DNA from: Lachnospiraceae bacterium UBA7027
GTDB taxonomy: Bacteria > Bacillota > Clostridia > Lachnospirales > Lachnospiraceae
Assembly: GCA_002494135.1 (NCBI GenBank)
Contig: DLBG01000059.1
Location: forward strand, 1 to 30,314
DNA: 30,314 bases
Reading direction: 5' to 3'
In this document: one piece after another, positions 1 to 8,515 of the stretch
Position numbering within the stretch: the first letter of the stretch is position 1
Layout: each line of letters opens with the position of its first letter
Notes under the pieces: model-generated
Seen by the model: only the letters and a program-made list of their open reading frames with translations
Database searches by the model: none
Told to the model about the DNA's origin: nothing
Position numbers and translations under genes: made by a program

Positions 1-82
1 AAACGTTATCCAACTTGGTGAAGAGAATCCGGCAACGGAATCTGTATTCGGTTTTGAAGGTACAAACAATTGTATTTCATGA
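1..82 (+). CDS. C-terminal tail of an unidentified protein (partial)
   Basis: A reading frame open from base 2 gives 26 residues ending in GFEGTNNCIS and a TGA stop at 80-82. It is followed after six bases by a hairpin with a T-run, as expected for the end of a real transcription unit. I do not recognise the family from this tail. The reading as coding rests on the open frame and the terminator position only. Confidence 0.45.
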   Translation, partial: NVIQLGEENPATESVFGFEGTNNCIS

Positions 83-88
83 TTATTC

Positions 89-112
89 GGAATCCTTCGG
101 GGTTCTTTTTTT
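89..112 (+). terminator. Rho-independent terminator
   Basis: Stem GGAATCC (89-95), loop TTCG (96-99), return strand GGGTTCT (100-106) with two G-T wobbles, then a run of T to 112. It lies directly after the stop of the partial upstream gene and before the promoter of the MoxR operon. Confidence 0.75.
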
Positions 113-125
113 ATGCCCGGATTTT

Positions 126-134
126 TGGTATAAT
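126..134 (+). promoter_or_regulatory. Extended -10 promoter of the MoxR operon
   Basis: TGGTATAAT, a TGN extension plus a perfect TATAAT at 129-134. No good -35 hexamer is visible at 16-18 bases upstream, which is consistent with an extended -10 promoter. The expected transcription start near 141 leaves a leader of about 70 bases before the ATG at 212. Confidence 0.6.
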
Positions 135-211
135 ATCCATGTTATCCGTTCGTTTGTGAATTGCCGCAGCACTACGGTTCTTCGGTATGAATGAAAAGAG
201 GGAATTTTATC

Positions 212-1135
212 ATGATTGAGGAATTAAGAAAACAGATCAACGAATATTTTGTAGGGAAGGAAGAAGTGGTGGAAGACGTTCTGACCTGTCTGCTTGCCGG
301 AGGCCATGTTCTTTTGGAAGACGTTCCGGGAGTCGGTAAAACGACGCTTGCAAAGGTCCTTGCAAAGAGCGTGGATTTGTCATTCGGACGGATTCAGTTT
401 ACCCCGGATACGCTTCCCGGTGATGTTGTCGGAGTCTGTGTTTACAACATGAAAACCTCCGAATTCGAATATAAAGAAGGTGCAATCATGCATCAGATTA
501 TACTGGCGGATGAGATTAACCGCACTTCTCCGAAGACGCAGTCGGCGCTTTTGGAGGCCATGGCGGAAGAATCCGTAACCGTCGACGGCAAAAAGTACGA
601 TTTGCCGAATCCTTTCATGGTGATTGCAACGCAGAATCCCGTTGAATTTATCGGTACTTTTCCTTTACCGGAAGCCAGCGTGGACCGTTTTATGATGCGT
701 CTTTCCGTCGGCTATCCGAATGAAGAAGAGGAAATCCGTCTTGCAAAAAATATACTCGGTGGCAAAGATTTTGACACCATCCGGTGTGTCTGCACGGCAG
801 ATGATTTAAAGAAGATGAGAGAAGAGGTTGCAAAGATCACCATCAGTGACAAAGTGATTGCTTACGTACGGGAAATCATCAATTATACAAGAAACGAGCA
901 GAGATTTGTTATCGGTGCATCTCCGAGAGCATTTCTTTCCCTGATCCGCGCATCTCAGGCACGGGCATTTTTACAGGGCAGAGACTATGTCAAGCCCGAT
1001 GACGTGAAGGCGGTTGCGGTAAATGTTTTGCATCACAGACTTTCTTTAACTCCCGATGCGAAAATCAAAAAAGAGAAAACGGATTCCGTTATCAAAGAAC
1101 TTGTTTTAAAAGCGAAAGTCCCGATGGAGAAATAA
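212..1135 (+). CDS. MoxR-family AAA+ ATPase
   Basis: A 307-residue cytoplasmic AAA+ ATPase of the MoxR/RavA type. The Walker A motif GVGKTT is at residues 40-45 and Walker B ILADE ends at D100-E101. The ATQNPVEF segment after Walker B is characteristic of MoxR proteins. The family acts as chaperone-like ATPases that activate partner proteins, often with von Willebrand-like DUF58 proteins, and that pairing is present here. The ATG at 212 is preferred over the in-frame ATG at 191, because AAGAGGGA (196-203) sits at normal spacing before it and the 191 ATG has no ribosome binding site. It is the first gene of an operon with the DUF58 gene one base downstream. The specific client is unknown. Confidence 0.93.
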   Translation: MIEELRKQINEYFVGKEEVVEDVLTCLLAGGHVLLEDVPGVGKTTLAKVLAKSVDLSFGRIQFTPDTLPGDVVGVCVYNMKTSEFEYKEGAIMHQIILADEINRTSPKTQSALLEAMAEESVTVDGKKYDLPNPFMVIATQNPVEFIGTFPLPEASVDRFMMRLSVGYPNEEEEIRLAKNILGGKDFDTIRCVCTADDLKKMREEVAKITISDKVIAYVREIINYTRNEQRFVIGASPRAFLSLIRASQARAFLQGRDYVKPDDVKAVAVNVLHHRLSLTPDAKIKKEKTDSVIKELVLKAKVPMEK

Positions 1136-1136
1136 T

Positions 1137-2303
1137 TTGAAAAGGAATTGGATCATTCTAATCGCATTATGGATTCTTTCTCTTGTAGGAATTTCCTATT
1201 TCGGAGGCCCCGTCAGTTACGGCTTTTTTGCGGCGGTAACACTGGTTCCGATTGTTTCGCTGATCTATTTATTCTTTGTTTTCCTGCGGTTTAAAATCTA
1301 TCAAAGGCTCGAAGGCCGTAACGTTATTGCAAATACGGCTTCGGATTTTTATATTGCTCTTCAGAATGAAGATTTCTTTTCTTTCTCCGGAATCCGCATT
1401 CTGTTTTATTCTTCGTTTTCTTCTTTAAGCGGCATAGACGATTCCGTCGAATACGAGCTGATCCCGCATACCGGCGTGAAGTATGAAACCAAGCTTTTAT
1501 GCAAATATCGCGGGGAATATGAAGTCGGCGTCAAGAGCATTGTGATTCAGGATTTCTTCCGTCTCTTTCGTTTTACCTATCGTAATCGAGAGCCGTTCCG
1601 CGTTCGCGTGCTTCCGAGAGTCGTACAGTTAAACAGCATAAAAGCCCTGGATCCTGCGTATTTAAACACCATGGATTCTTATAAAAACGCAGCCTCCCTC
1701 GATGCCGTGGTCAGGGATTATATGCCGGGCGATGATATTCGAAGCATTCACTGGAAGGCGACGGCAAGAGAAGGAAAACTTCTGGTGCGCAATACCATCG
1801 GCGAAGAATTAAACGGAATCGGAATTATCATGGACAGTTCAAAATGCTCCTTTCATCCGATGGAATTTTTGCCGGTTGAGAATAAAATCTGTGAAACCGC
1901 ACTTGCGCTTTGCATGTATTTTACAAACCATCACATTCCGGTCAATATCTATTCCATGCAGGGAGAACTGACCAGACATACAATCGGTTCGATTTCCCAG
2001 TTTGATGAATTTTACAAATATATATCATCCTTTGTTTTTGATGACACTCAGAGTGTGGATAAGCTGATTACGAGCGTCAGCGGGGACCGCTTATTCTACA
2101 AAAACAGTTTTATCGTTCTGGTTTTGCATGATCTGTCCGACAGTGCGAAGGATTTGATGAAACTTTTGAAACAGAATAACATCTCAACGGTTGTTTATTT
2201 GATTACCGGAGAAAAAGACGCGGTGACGACGGAAACCGACGGTGTGAATTCCAACATCGTTATGATTCCGACGGATGCGGATTTAGAGGAGGTGATCGGA
2301 TGA
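1137..2303 (+). CDS. DUF58 domain membrane protein
   Basis: A 388-residue protein starting with TTG; GGAG inside the end of the MoxR gene serves as ribosome binding site. Two N-terminal membrane segments (about residues 5-22 and 25-50) are followed by a soluble region. That region carries the DUF58 signature DYMPGDDIRSIHWKA at about 194-208, and then a von Willebrand A-like fold. DUF58 proteins are the usual partners of MoxR ATPases, and a transglutaminase-like gene often follows, as here. The stop overlaps the next start by four bases (ATGA), suggesting translational coupling. The biochemical role is not established; an envelope-associated complex with the neighbours is inference. Confidence 0.9.
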   Translation: MKRNWIILIALWILSLVGISYFGGPVSYGFFAAVTLVPIVSLIYLFFVFLRFKIYQRLEGRNVIANTASDFYIALQNEDFFSFSGIRILFYSSFSSLSGIDDSVEYELIPHTGVKYETKLLCKYRGEYEVGVKSIVIQDFFRLFRFTYRNREPFRVRVLPRVVQLNSIKALDPAYLNTMDSYKNAASLDAVVRDYMPGDDIRSIHWKATAREGKLLVRNTIGEELNGIGIIMDSSKCSFHPMEFLPVENKICETALALCMYFTNHHIPVNIYSMQGELTRHTIGSISQFDEFYKYISSFVFDDTQSVDKLITSVSGDRLFYKNSFIVLVLHDLSDSAKDLMKLLKQNNISTVVYLITGEKDAVTTETDGVNSNIVMIPTDADLEEVIG

Positions 2304-4513
2304 AGAAATTCTTTTACGATGCCGTTTATCTGATTCCTCTTTGTATGATCAGCGTCCTCTGGATGGCACCCTATGCGGTGACATCGCTCCCGAAAGCCGT
2401 CATTACGCTGATTCCGCTTGCGGTTGCATTAACCGGCCTTGCGCTTTTACATCTTCCCGCCCGCGGTAAAATCATCCTTGCGGGAATTCTCGTTCCGATT
2501 CTCGGTGTGGCATTTTTAATCAGCCCGAGGGAATTTAAGGAAAAAATCTTTTCCGAAAATGTCTGGGTTTTATTGTTCCCGCTCATTGCCGCGGCTGCTT
2601 TCGGATTCGGACTTCTGATTACCAGATTCCGTATAAGCCGTATTGTCCTTGCCGTTTTGCTGTTTGCGGGTCTTGTCGTAACGTTAACCGGTTATCAGCC
2701 GAAAAAAGCGGTTGTCGGATTCGTTTTCTTCTACATCATCTGTGTTCTGGTTGAGGAAGTGCAGATTCGCTGGAAGAAAACAGGAGAGACGGAACATAAA
2801 TCACACCTTGTATACGTGGCACCTTTTCTTTGCCTTTTTTTCCTGCTGTTTTTGATTTTCCCGAATTCAAGGAAACCGTATGAGTGGAAGTTCGTCCGGC
2901 AGTTTTACCATGTGGCGGCCAAACAGATCGATATCTGGAGAGAGCAGATTTCCAAATCTCAGTCGGACGGCATGGGGGATGAATTTATCGGATTCTCGGA
3001 ATTCGGAAGAATCGGCGGAAAGATTCAGGGAAACGATCAGGCGGTTATGGAACTGACCGTCGGAACATCCTCGTCGGTATATCTGGGAGGAAAAAGTTTT
3101 GATTCCTTCGACGGAAAGGGCTGGAAGAAAACCTACAAGGGCAGCCAAAACGACAATCTGATGGATGCGACCGAAACGCTGACGGCAATTACGGACGGTT
3201 CGAACGGACAGTTCCCGGATTACTGCAAATATACGTACCTGGATGTAAAATTCCTTGATTACAAGACGAAGCACGTATTTATGCCCTCAAAGAGCGCCGT
3301 GATTGAAATTCCCGAAAAAGGCGGCGGGGTAAAATCAAAGGGTGGAGACTACTATTTTGATTCGACCAAAAGGTATGATGATGTTTACCGCATCAAATTT
3401 TACAGGATTTATCGTGATAATCCCGGGTTTGATGCGTTTGCGACGGCGGACCGTGTGATTAACGATAAAAAATGGGAATACTCGCTGAATCGTTTTGATT
3501 TTACGGAGTTTGAAGGAAATACATTCGAAGACTACCTTGCTTATCAGAACAGGATGAGGGAGGTATATCTGCCCGAAACCGAAGTTTCCGAAAGAATGGA
3601 TGCATATCTTGATAAACTGCTTGACGGAGCGCAGAACGATATTGAGAAACTGAACCGTATCGAGTCGATGCTTTCAACGATGAATTACACCAAAAATCCC
3701 GGCGATCTTCCTCTGGATATCGACTCCGCAAAAGAGTATCTGGATTACTTTGTTTTTGAAAAAAAGGAAGGTTATTGCGTGCATTATGCGACCGCATTTG
3801 TTCTGCTTGCAAGGCATGAAGGAATCCCGGCAAGATATGTGCAGGGTTATCGCGTAAAACCGAAGAGAAAAGGCTATGTACGTGTTTACGAGTCGGATGC
3901 CCATGCATGGCCGGAGTGCTATATTAAAGGCGTGGGATGGATTGTTTACGAACCTACACCGGGACATAAGGCCGATGATTATGAGGATGTTTTAAAGGAA
4001 CGTGAAGAATTTGCAAAACCCGGGGAAGCGGCGCTGACCGATGACGATCTTTTCGAAGATTTGGAAGAGAAGGAAGAGGAAGTAAAGAAGGGCATTGATG
4101 CAAAATACGTGCTGCTTCCGATTGCCGCGGCCGCCTTGGCAGTTCTGCTGTTGCTGGCCATCGACCGGTTGTTTATGGAAATCCGCTATTCCCGAATGAA
4201 AGAGGATGAAAAATACCGGTATCTGGTTCGCCGGAATCTGAAAATTCTTGCCATTCTCGGCTATCCGATTCTCGGAGGCGAAACACTGCAGGAATACCGG
4301 GAAAGAATTCTGAAAGAAAAAGTGGAAGAAGAGAATACGGCATTCATTCAGGAATTCGAAGAATACCTTTATAAAGAGAATGAAATTGCCGTAATTTTAG
4401 GCGAACGGATTAAAGCACTTGAAAAGAACGAAGAGCGTTTGACAAATCTTGTGAAAGCACACGGGTTAAAGAAACGCATGCAGCTGTTTTCACTTCGTTT
4501 CAATGTAAAATAA
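2300..4513 (+). CDS. Membrane transglutaminase-like protein (TgpA type)
   Basis: A 737-residue membrane protein. About six hydrophobic helices fill residues 5-190. An extracytoplasmic region with a transglutaminase core follows, containing GYCVHYATAF (Cys493), DAHAWPE (His535) and VYEPTPG (Glu551), which together form the expected thiol-protease-like catalytic set. A further helix lies at about 600-622, followed by a C-terminal cytoplasmic tail of about 110 residues, as in TgpA-like proteins. The third catalytic residue is Glu rather than Asp, which is common in this subgroup. It is the last gene of the MoxR-DUF58-transglutaminase operon, coupled by ATGA overlap and closed by the hairpin at 4518-4540. 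Its substrate, probably an envelope protein or peptidoglycan-linked target, is unknown. Confidence 0.9.
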   Translation: MKKFFYDAVYLIPLCMISVLWMAPYAVTSLPKAVITLIPLAVALTGLALLHLPARGKIILAGILVPILGVAFLISPREFKEKIFSENVWVLLFPLIAAAAFGFGLLITRFRISRIVLAVLLFAGLVVTLTGYQPKKAVVGFVFFYIICVLVEEVQIRWKKTGETEHKSHLVYVAPFLCLFFLLFLIFPNSRKPYEWKFVRQFYHVAAKQIDIWREQISKSQSDGMGDEFIGFSEFGRIGGKIQGNDQAVMELTVGTSSSVYLGGKSFDSFDGKGWKKTYKGSQNDNLMDATETLTAITDGSNGQFPDYCKYTYLDVKFLDYKTKHVFMPSKSAVIEIPEKGGGVKSKGGDYYFDSTKRYDDVYRIKFYRIYRDNPGFDAFATADRVINDKKWEYSLNRFDFTEFEGNTFEDYLAYQNRMREVYLPETEVSERMDAYLDKLLDGAQNDIEKLNRIESMLSTMNYTKNPGDLPLDIDSAKEYLDYFVFEKKEGYCVHYATAFVLLARHEGIPARYVQGYRVKPKRKGYVRVYESDAHAWPECYIKGVGWIVYEPTPGHKADDYEDVLKEREEFAKPGEAALTDDDLFEDLEEKEEEVKKGIDAKYVLLPIAAAALAVLLLLAIDRLFMEIRYSRMKEDEKYRYLVRRNLKILAILGYPILGGETLQEYRERILKEKVEEENTAFIQEFEEYLYKENEIAVILGERIKALEKNEERLTNLVKAHGLKKRMQLFSLRFNVK

Positions 4514-4517
4514 AAAT

Positions 4518-4540
4518 ACCCGGTTCCGTAGGAATCGGGT
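4518..4540. terminator. Bidirectional terminator between transglutaminase gene and tRNA-Leu
   Basis: Ten-base stem ACCCGGTTCC / GGAATCGGGT with loop GTA and one G-T wobble. On the minus strand it is followed by ATTTTTATTTT, a good terminator for the tRNA. On the plus strand the following tract is AGATTTT, weaker but probably sufficient for the transglutaminase operon. Confidence 0.8.
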
Positions 4541-4549
4541 AGATTTTAC

Positions 4550-4632
4550 TGCCGGTGGCGGGACTTGAACCCGCACGTTGTTGCCAACAACAGATTTTGA
4601 GTCTGCCTCGTCTGCCATTCCGACACGCCGGC
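4550..4632 (-). tRNA. tRNA-Leu (anticodon CAA)
   Basis: An 83-base class II tRNA. Elements seen on the minus strand are acceptor GCCGGCG/CACCGGC, D-arm with TCG/CGA stem, anticodon stem GCAGA/TCTGT with loop CTCAAAA (anticodon CAA, reading UUG), a long variable arm with GTTG/CAAC stem, T-arm GCGGG-TTCAAGT-CCCGC, and discriminator A. CCA is not encoded. Acceptor pair 6-67 is C-A, where the usual form would be U-A or C-G. A promoter lies 15 bases upstream and a terminator 9 bases downstream. Confidence 0.95.
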
Positions 4633-4646
4633 TGTCAACGTAAGAA

Positions 4647-4675
4647 ATATTAACATAAAACGGGGTATAAAGCAA
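4647..4675 (-). promoter_or_regulatory. Promoter of tRNA-Leu
   Basis: On the minus strand, -35 TTGCTT (4675-4670), 17-base spacer, -10 TAATAT (4652-4647). This gives a start very near the tRNA 5' end. It lies just past the stop of pseF, so the tRNA can be expressed independently of the pseudaminic acid operon. Confidence 0.65.
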
Positions 4676-4680
4676 GTTTT

Positions 4681-5385
4681 TTAAGACGGATTACCGGAAT
4701 GAAGAAGACGATATTTTTGTTCCGCCGCAATCCAGTCCGCTTCGTTGTCGATATCCTGAACTTCATTCTCGTCCACTAAAATCGGGACAACCTTTTCGGT
4801 GATATTTCCGTTAAAACGAATAAAGGCATCTGTGCGGTATACATATAATTGTCCGACATCATGATAAATGGTTTCAAGATCCTGAGAGCGGGTTGACGCA
4901 TACTCGGGATATTTGTATACGGTGAATCCGTCCGGGCCGATAATCATTCCTCTTTGGGGAGGAAAGGAGAAAGCAGCCAGCATCTTGGCTTCATCGGCAT
5001 TGTTTTTTTCCATCAGCCGAATTGCTTCTTTAATTTGTTCGGAAGTTACAAACGGTGCAGTAGGATAGAGGCAGACAATGTAATCGAATTGTCTGCCGTT
5101 TTCTTCGTAACGTCTGATTACGTCGAGAATTACCGAATTGACATTGGTATAATTATCAGCCAGATTTGCATCCCGCATAAAAGGAACGGCGGCTCCGGCA
5201 TTCCGGGCTATTTCGGCAATTTCTTCACTGTCGGTGGAAACCATAACTACGGATATTTCATCGCAGTTTAAAGCAGCGGAAATAGCGTAGGTAATAATCG
5301 GTTTTCCTAAGAATAACCGGATATTCTTTTTCGGAATTCTTGTGCTTCCGCCTCTTGCCGGAATCACTGCAATTACGTTTGCCAT
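4681..5385 (-). CDS. pseF: Pseudaminic acid cytidylyltransferase
   Basis: A 234-residue cytoplasmic nucleotidyltransferase of the CMP-sialate synthetase superfamily. It couples pseudaminic acid to CMP from CTP. The N-terminal loop IPARGGSTRIPKKN (residues 8-21) is the nucleotide-binding motif, and VSTDSEEIAEIA follows near residue 50. IPARGGS.RIP and the short length fit PseF better than NeuA or LegF. The start has AAGGAGAGAAAAGA upstream on the minus strand. It is the last gene of the operon, 26 bases after pseG, and its stop is about 50 bases before tRNA-Leu. PseI in the same operon favours pseudaminate over other nonulosonic acids as substrate; the substrate has not been shown directly. 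Confidence 0.87.
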   Translation of the reverse strand: MANVIAVIPARGGSTRIPKKNIRLFLGKPIITYAISAALNCDEISVVMVSTDSEEIAEIARNAGAAVPFMRDANLADNYTNVNSVILDVIRRYEENGRQFDYIVCLYPTAPFVTSEQIKEAIRLMEKNNADEAKMLAAFSFPPQRGMIIGPDGFTVYKYPEYASTRSQDLETIYHDVGQLYVYRTDAFIRFNGNITEKVVPILVDENEVQDIDNEADWIAAEQKYRLLHSGNPS

Positions 5386-5411
5386 TCTTTTCTCTCCTTG
5401 GTAAAAAACTC

Positions 5412-6434
5412 TTAAAGTTCAATTAACGCTTTTGCGATTCTTTTTGCTCCCATTCCGTCAGTGAAGGAACGGCATCTGCCTTTTAAGCCGGAACATTCGT
5501 CATCGGTTAGCTGTATTAAGCCGGACAGCTTTGAAATCACCGATTCGGTGCATTCTTCCGGCTGCCGGATGCAGTTGCCGCAGTATGAAACAATTCCTTT
5601 GTTTTCCAAACGTTCTCCAAGTGCTTCCTGATCGGGGGAGAGGGAGATGCAAACGGTCGGAATCCTTAAACAGATCAGTTCATAAAGTGTATTTCCTCCC
5701 GCAGAAACGGCGAAGGAACACTCTTTCATTAATTCCCCCATATTGGTTACATTCTGATGAAAGCGGATATTGGGATAATCCCGGTATGTTTCTTTCAATG
5801 CCTGCGTATTATCATACAGAGAACCGAGAATAACGGTGTATTTTTTATCTTTTAACACGGGATGATTCATTGCCTGATGAAGAAAAGCTTCGGTAAAACC
5901 GGCCGGATCGGTTCCTCCCGTTGTTAAAAATATCCGGTCACGATCCGCCCGTTCCGTCGGATTTAAAAACTCTTCCCGGATAATCAGGTATTCGCTGCCC
6001 ACCAGCAGTTTCACGGGTTTGTCACGGTACATCTCGGTAAGTACGGATGTGTCCAGTGACTGTGTAGGAACAAGCAGAAGAGATACATCCAGAGTTTTTT
6101 TGATAAAATCGTCAATATAGGCAACACGTGTATGACGGTTTAATTCGGATAATACATGACCGGATACCAGGTAGGAGTCGGTAAAAAGCACGCGAATCCT
6201 GTATGATTGAATGATTTCCAACGTCCGATCAAGCGATGATTCCCAGTCGGAATAATCGCAGTTCAAATTGATGTAGGAAAAACCGGCCGAAGAAAGAACT
6301 CTCTCAACGCCGTTATCCGAAGAAAGGAAGAGAACCTCTTCACCGAGTTTACGGACCTCTTTTGCTATGGTAAGGCTGCGCATCAGGTGCCCGGACGCTA
6401 TTTGTTTGTTCATGTCAACACGGAAACCAATCAT
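5412..6434 (-). CDS. pseG: UDP-2,4-diacetamido-2,4,6-trideoxy-beta-L-altropyranose hydrolase
   Basis: A 340-residue GT-B fold hydrolase that removes UDP from the last UDP-linked intermediate of pseudaminic acid synthesis. The N-terminus FRVDMNKQIASGHLMRSL matches the PseG signature FRVD...GHxMR; His16 corresponds to the family's essential histidine. The C-terminal part has SAGGNTLYELICLRIP, the nucleotide-binding region seen in PseG and related MurG-like folds. AAAGGA overlaps the stop of the upstream PLP-enzyme gene, so the two are tightly linked. Length is slightly above the small epsilon-proteobacterial forms, and no acetyltransferase (PseH) domain is fused to it. Confidence 0.88.
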   Translation of the reverse strand: MIGFRVDMNKQIASGHLMRSLTIAKEVRKLGEEVLFLSSDNGVERVLSSAGFSYINLNCDYSDWESSLDRTLEIIQSYRIRVLFTDSYLVSGHVLSELNRHTRVAYIDDFIKKTLDVSLLLVPTQSLDTSVLTEMYRDKPVKLLVGSEYLIIREEFLNPTERADRDRIFLTTGGTDPAGFTEAFLHQAMNHPVLKDKKYTVILGSLYDNTQALKETYRDYPNIRFHQNVTNMGELMKECSFAVSAGGNTLYELICLRIPTVCISLSPDQEALGERLENKGIVSYCGNCIRQPEECTESVISKLSGLIQLTDDECSGLKGRCRSFTDGMGAKRIAKALIEL

Positions 6435-6445
6435 CGGCGCATCCT

Positions 6446-7516
6446 TTATCTGTAAAAATCCTTTATTACCTGAAGGATTTGATCCATCTCTTTTTTGCCG
6501 TATCTTTCATCACAGGGAATAGTCAAAATCTGATTGCTTAATGAGAAAACTGCGGGAAGGTCCAGTCTCCAGTGAATGTTGCAGTAGATGTCATTCTTAA
6601 TCAGATACTGCAGTAATTCGTCGCGCTTTGTGCATTTTACTACCATTCCGAAGGGTACGTATCCGGGGTTTAAAATAACCGCAGGGCGGATAGAATCACC
6701 GAAATCCTTAAGTCCTTCGGACAGATAAGTATAGTTTTGCACACGCTTAAAATAGGAATTCTGCGACTGGGTGTTTAAAATATAATTCATGGATACCGGA
6801 CTGATCGGAGCGATGCTGTAATCGCTGAACAGATAACGAATGGATTCATGATAGAAATTCATATAGGTCTCTTTCAGTTTGGCATCTTTTTCGCCTGCCT
6901 CAATGTACTGTTTTTTGAGCATTTGGGCAAGCTGATAATAATAAGAGTAGAGGTTTACGGATTGCATTTTCGGAGCGTCGAAACTTTTTGCTTTTGAAAG
7001 AATAAAGCCGCCGTCCGAAACGGGCAGCCATTTGCGGATGCTTCCTATGATGTAATCTCCGAAACCGAACGCTTCGGGATCTTTGGAATATAAGGACATC
7101 GTTATATCTTCAACGACGGTGATTCCCTCATTTTTCCAATGACTGATTGCTTTCATTTCCGTTTCGGAGAATTTGCGTCCGAAGAAATGAACAATGTAGA
7201 GAATCTTTGTTTCGGAAAGTAACGCATTGATTTCTTCGAATGAAAAAGTAAAGTCATCGTCAATATGATAATTAACCACCCTGCATCCGGCTCTTTGTAT
7301 GGCCTCGGGAACCGTACCGCAAACAAAATCGGGAACCAGAACGGATGCGCCCGGCGCAGTTTCGGCAAACAGTACCTCAATGGCATTTCTGCCGCTTTGA
7401 AAGAAGGAAGAAAGCCACTCATCGTCCTGCATAAAAGGCAGTTTAAAAGAATCGCTGTTTTGGGAAGGTAAATATTTGTCGTATGAAGCTGTCTGTAAGA
7501 TACTTCCGATTTCCAT
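6446..7516 (-). CDS. DegT/DnrJ-like PLP-dependent enzyme of the pseudaminic acid operon
   Basis: A 356-residue fold-type I PLP enzyme. SGRNAIEVLF (41-50) and VLVPDFVCGTVPEAI (59-73) resemble the cofactor-binding start of DegT-family sugar aminotransferases. VVEDITMSLYS has Asp137 for the pyridine nitrogen, and SIRKWLPVSDGG places Lys162 as the likely Schiff-base lysine. It lacks the SFHPVK-type lysine context typical of PseC, so a standard PseC role is doubtful. It lies between the ATP-grasp gene and pseG with 11-15 base gaps and has GGGAG at its start. A role in modifying pseudaminic acid or a precursor is inferred from position. A divergent PseC, or an aminotransferase for another sugar, remains possible. 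Confidence 0.75.
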   Translation of the reverse strand: MEIGSILQTASYDKYLPSQNSDSFKLPFMQDDEWLSSFFQSGRNAIEVLFAETAPGASVLVPDFVCGTVPEAIQRAGCRVVNYHIDDDFTFSFEEINALLSETKILYIVHFFGRKFSETEMKAISHWKNEGITVVEDITMSLYSKDPEAFGFGDYIIGSIRKWLPVSDGGFILSKAKSFDAPKMQSVNLYSYYYQLAQMLKKQYIEAGEKDAKLKETYMNFYHESIRYLFSDYSIAPISPVSMNYILNTQSQNSYFKRVQNYTYLSEGLKDFGDSIRPAVILNPGYVPFGMVVKCTKRDELLQYLIKNDIYCNIHWRLDLPAVFSLSNQILTIPCDERYGKKEMDQILQVIKDFYR

Positions 7517-7531
7517 GATAAAACTCCCGAA

Positions 7532-8509
7532 TCAATGCAGATCCCGTAACAGGGAATCCTCGTTTAAAAGAACGGATGAGGTATATTTTAAAGCAACGGT
7601 TCCGGCTTCGTATTCGCCGATACAGGGTGTATTAGCAATCCCCGTTGCATTATTTGCCAAAAAAGCGGGGTAGTCCATTCCACTTAAAAATGCATGCGAA
7701 TACCCGCCGCCGAACCGGGGGTTCATTTCCAGAAGATAATACGTTCCGTCTTCATAAAGGATATCCAGATCCGAAACTCCTTTCGGTTTTAAGATTTCAA
7801 CGGTTTTCTTTACCAATGAAACGATTTCGTCGTTTTTGACCGATCTTGACTTCTCGGTTTCCCCGTTTCTCATGCTTATTTTTTCTTTGATAAAAATCTG
7901 AATGATTTCACCGGAAAGGAAGTCCGTATAGAGATCAACCCCATATTCGATTCCGTCGATAAAAGGCTGAAGGATATAGTTCCCCATCATATTTTCCGGT
8001 ATTTTTTTAATATCATCTGTCGAGGAAATCACGATATTTCCCATACTTGCGGCGCCCTTTTGCGGCTTTGCCATAAGCGGATAGAAGAAGACGGGGGATT
8101 CCGGTTTGAAATCAGAAGCCTTTATTGTCGGAACACAGGGGATTCCGGCATCCGACAATACTTTGTAAAATTCCAGCTTGTCTTTGCATAACGAAATTAC
8201 ATCCAAAGAGGAAAGATTAATCAGAATATTCAGAGATTCAAAAATTTCGCGGTTTTCGGCAATAACAAACAGTTCCTCTTCGTTTAAAGGGACAAGAACG
8301 GAAACGTTCTCTTTTTTGCAGAGGTTGACGAGTGTCGGAATGTATTCCGGACTATGCATCAGGGGAACGATATAATGACTGTCCGAAGCATAGAGTCCGG
8401 CTGCATAAGGACTGCAGTCCGTTGTGATGACACGGGAAACGGATGGGGAAGATTTAAAAGCTTCCACCAGTGTTTTTTTTGCACCGATACTTAATAGTAA
8501 TACATTCAT
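7532..8509 (-). CDS. ATP-grasp family ligase of the pseudaminic acid operon
   Basis: A 325-residue ATP-grasp enzyme. The N-terminal domain starts MNVLLLSIGAKK like carbamoyl-phosphate-synthase-type pre-ATP-grasp domains. The ATP-binding loop AKPQKGAASMG is at about 147-157. The metal and ATP site LLEMNPRFGGGYSHA carries Glu261, Asn263 and Arg265. Such enzymes join a carboxylate, activated as acyl phosphate, to an amine or thiol. It follows pseI with six bases between them and a GAGGA site inside the pseI end, and it is not part of the classical PseB-C-H-G-I-F pathway. A plausible role, by inference only, is attaching an amino acid or acyl group to an amino group of the sugar. The substrate cannot be read from sequence. 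Confidence 0.8.
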   Translation of the reverse strand: MNVLLLSIGAKKTLVEAFKSSPSVSRVITTDCSPYAAGLYASDSHYIVPLMHSPEYIPTLVNLCKKENVSVLVPLNEEELFVIAENREIFESLNILINLSSLDVISLCKDKLEFYKVLSDAGIPCVPTIKASDFKPESPVFFYPLMAKPQKGAASMGNIVISSTDDIKKIPENMMGNYILQPFIDGIEYGVDLYTDFLSGEIIQIFIKEKISMRNGETEKSRSVKNDEIVSLVKKTVEILKPKGVSDLDILYEDGTYYLLEMNPRFGGGYSHAFLSGMDYPAFLANNATGIANTPCIGEYEAGTVALKYTSSVLLNEDSLLRDLH

Positions 8510-8515
8510 CTGACA

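Noticed and set aside
4550..4632. tRNA-Leu 3' end as a phage or island attachment site
   Set aside because: No second copy of the T-arm/acceptor sequence and no integrase were seen in the window.
4490..4675. Minus-strand 61-codon frame over the tRNA
   Set aside because: It reads through the tRNA-Leu and its terminator; the RNA gene explains the sequence.
6446..7516. Calling the PLP enzyme pseC
   Set aside because: The lysine context and N-terminal pattern differ from PseC; the context alone is not enough for the symbol.
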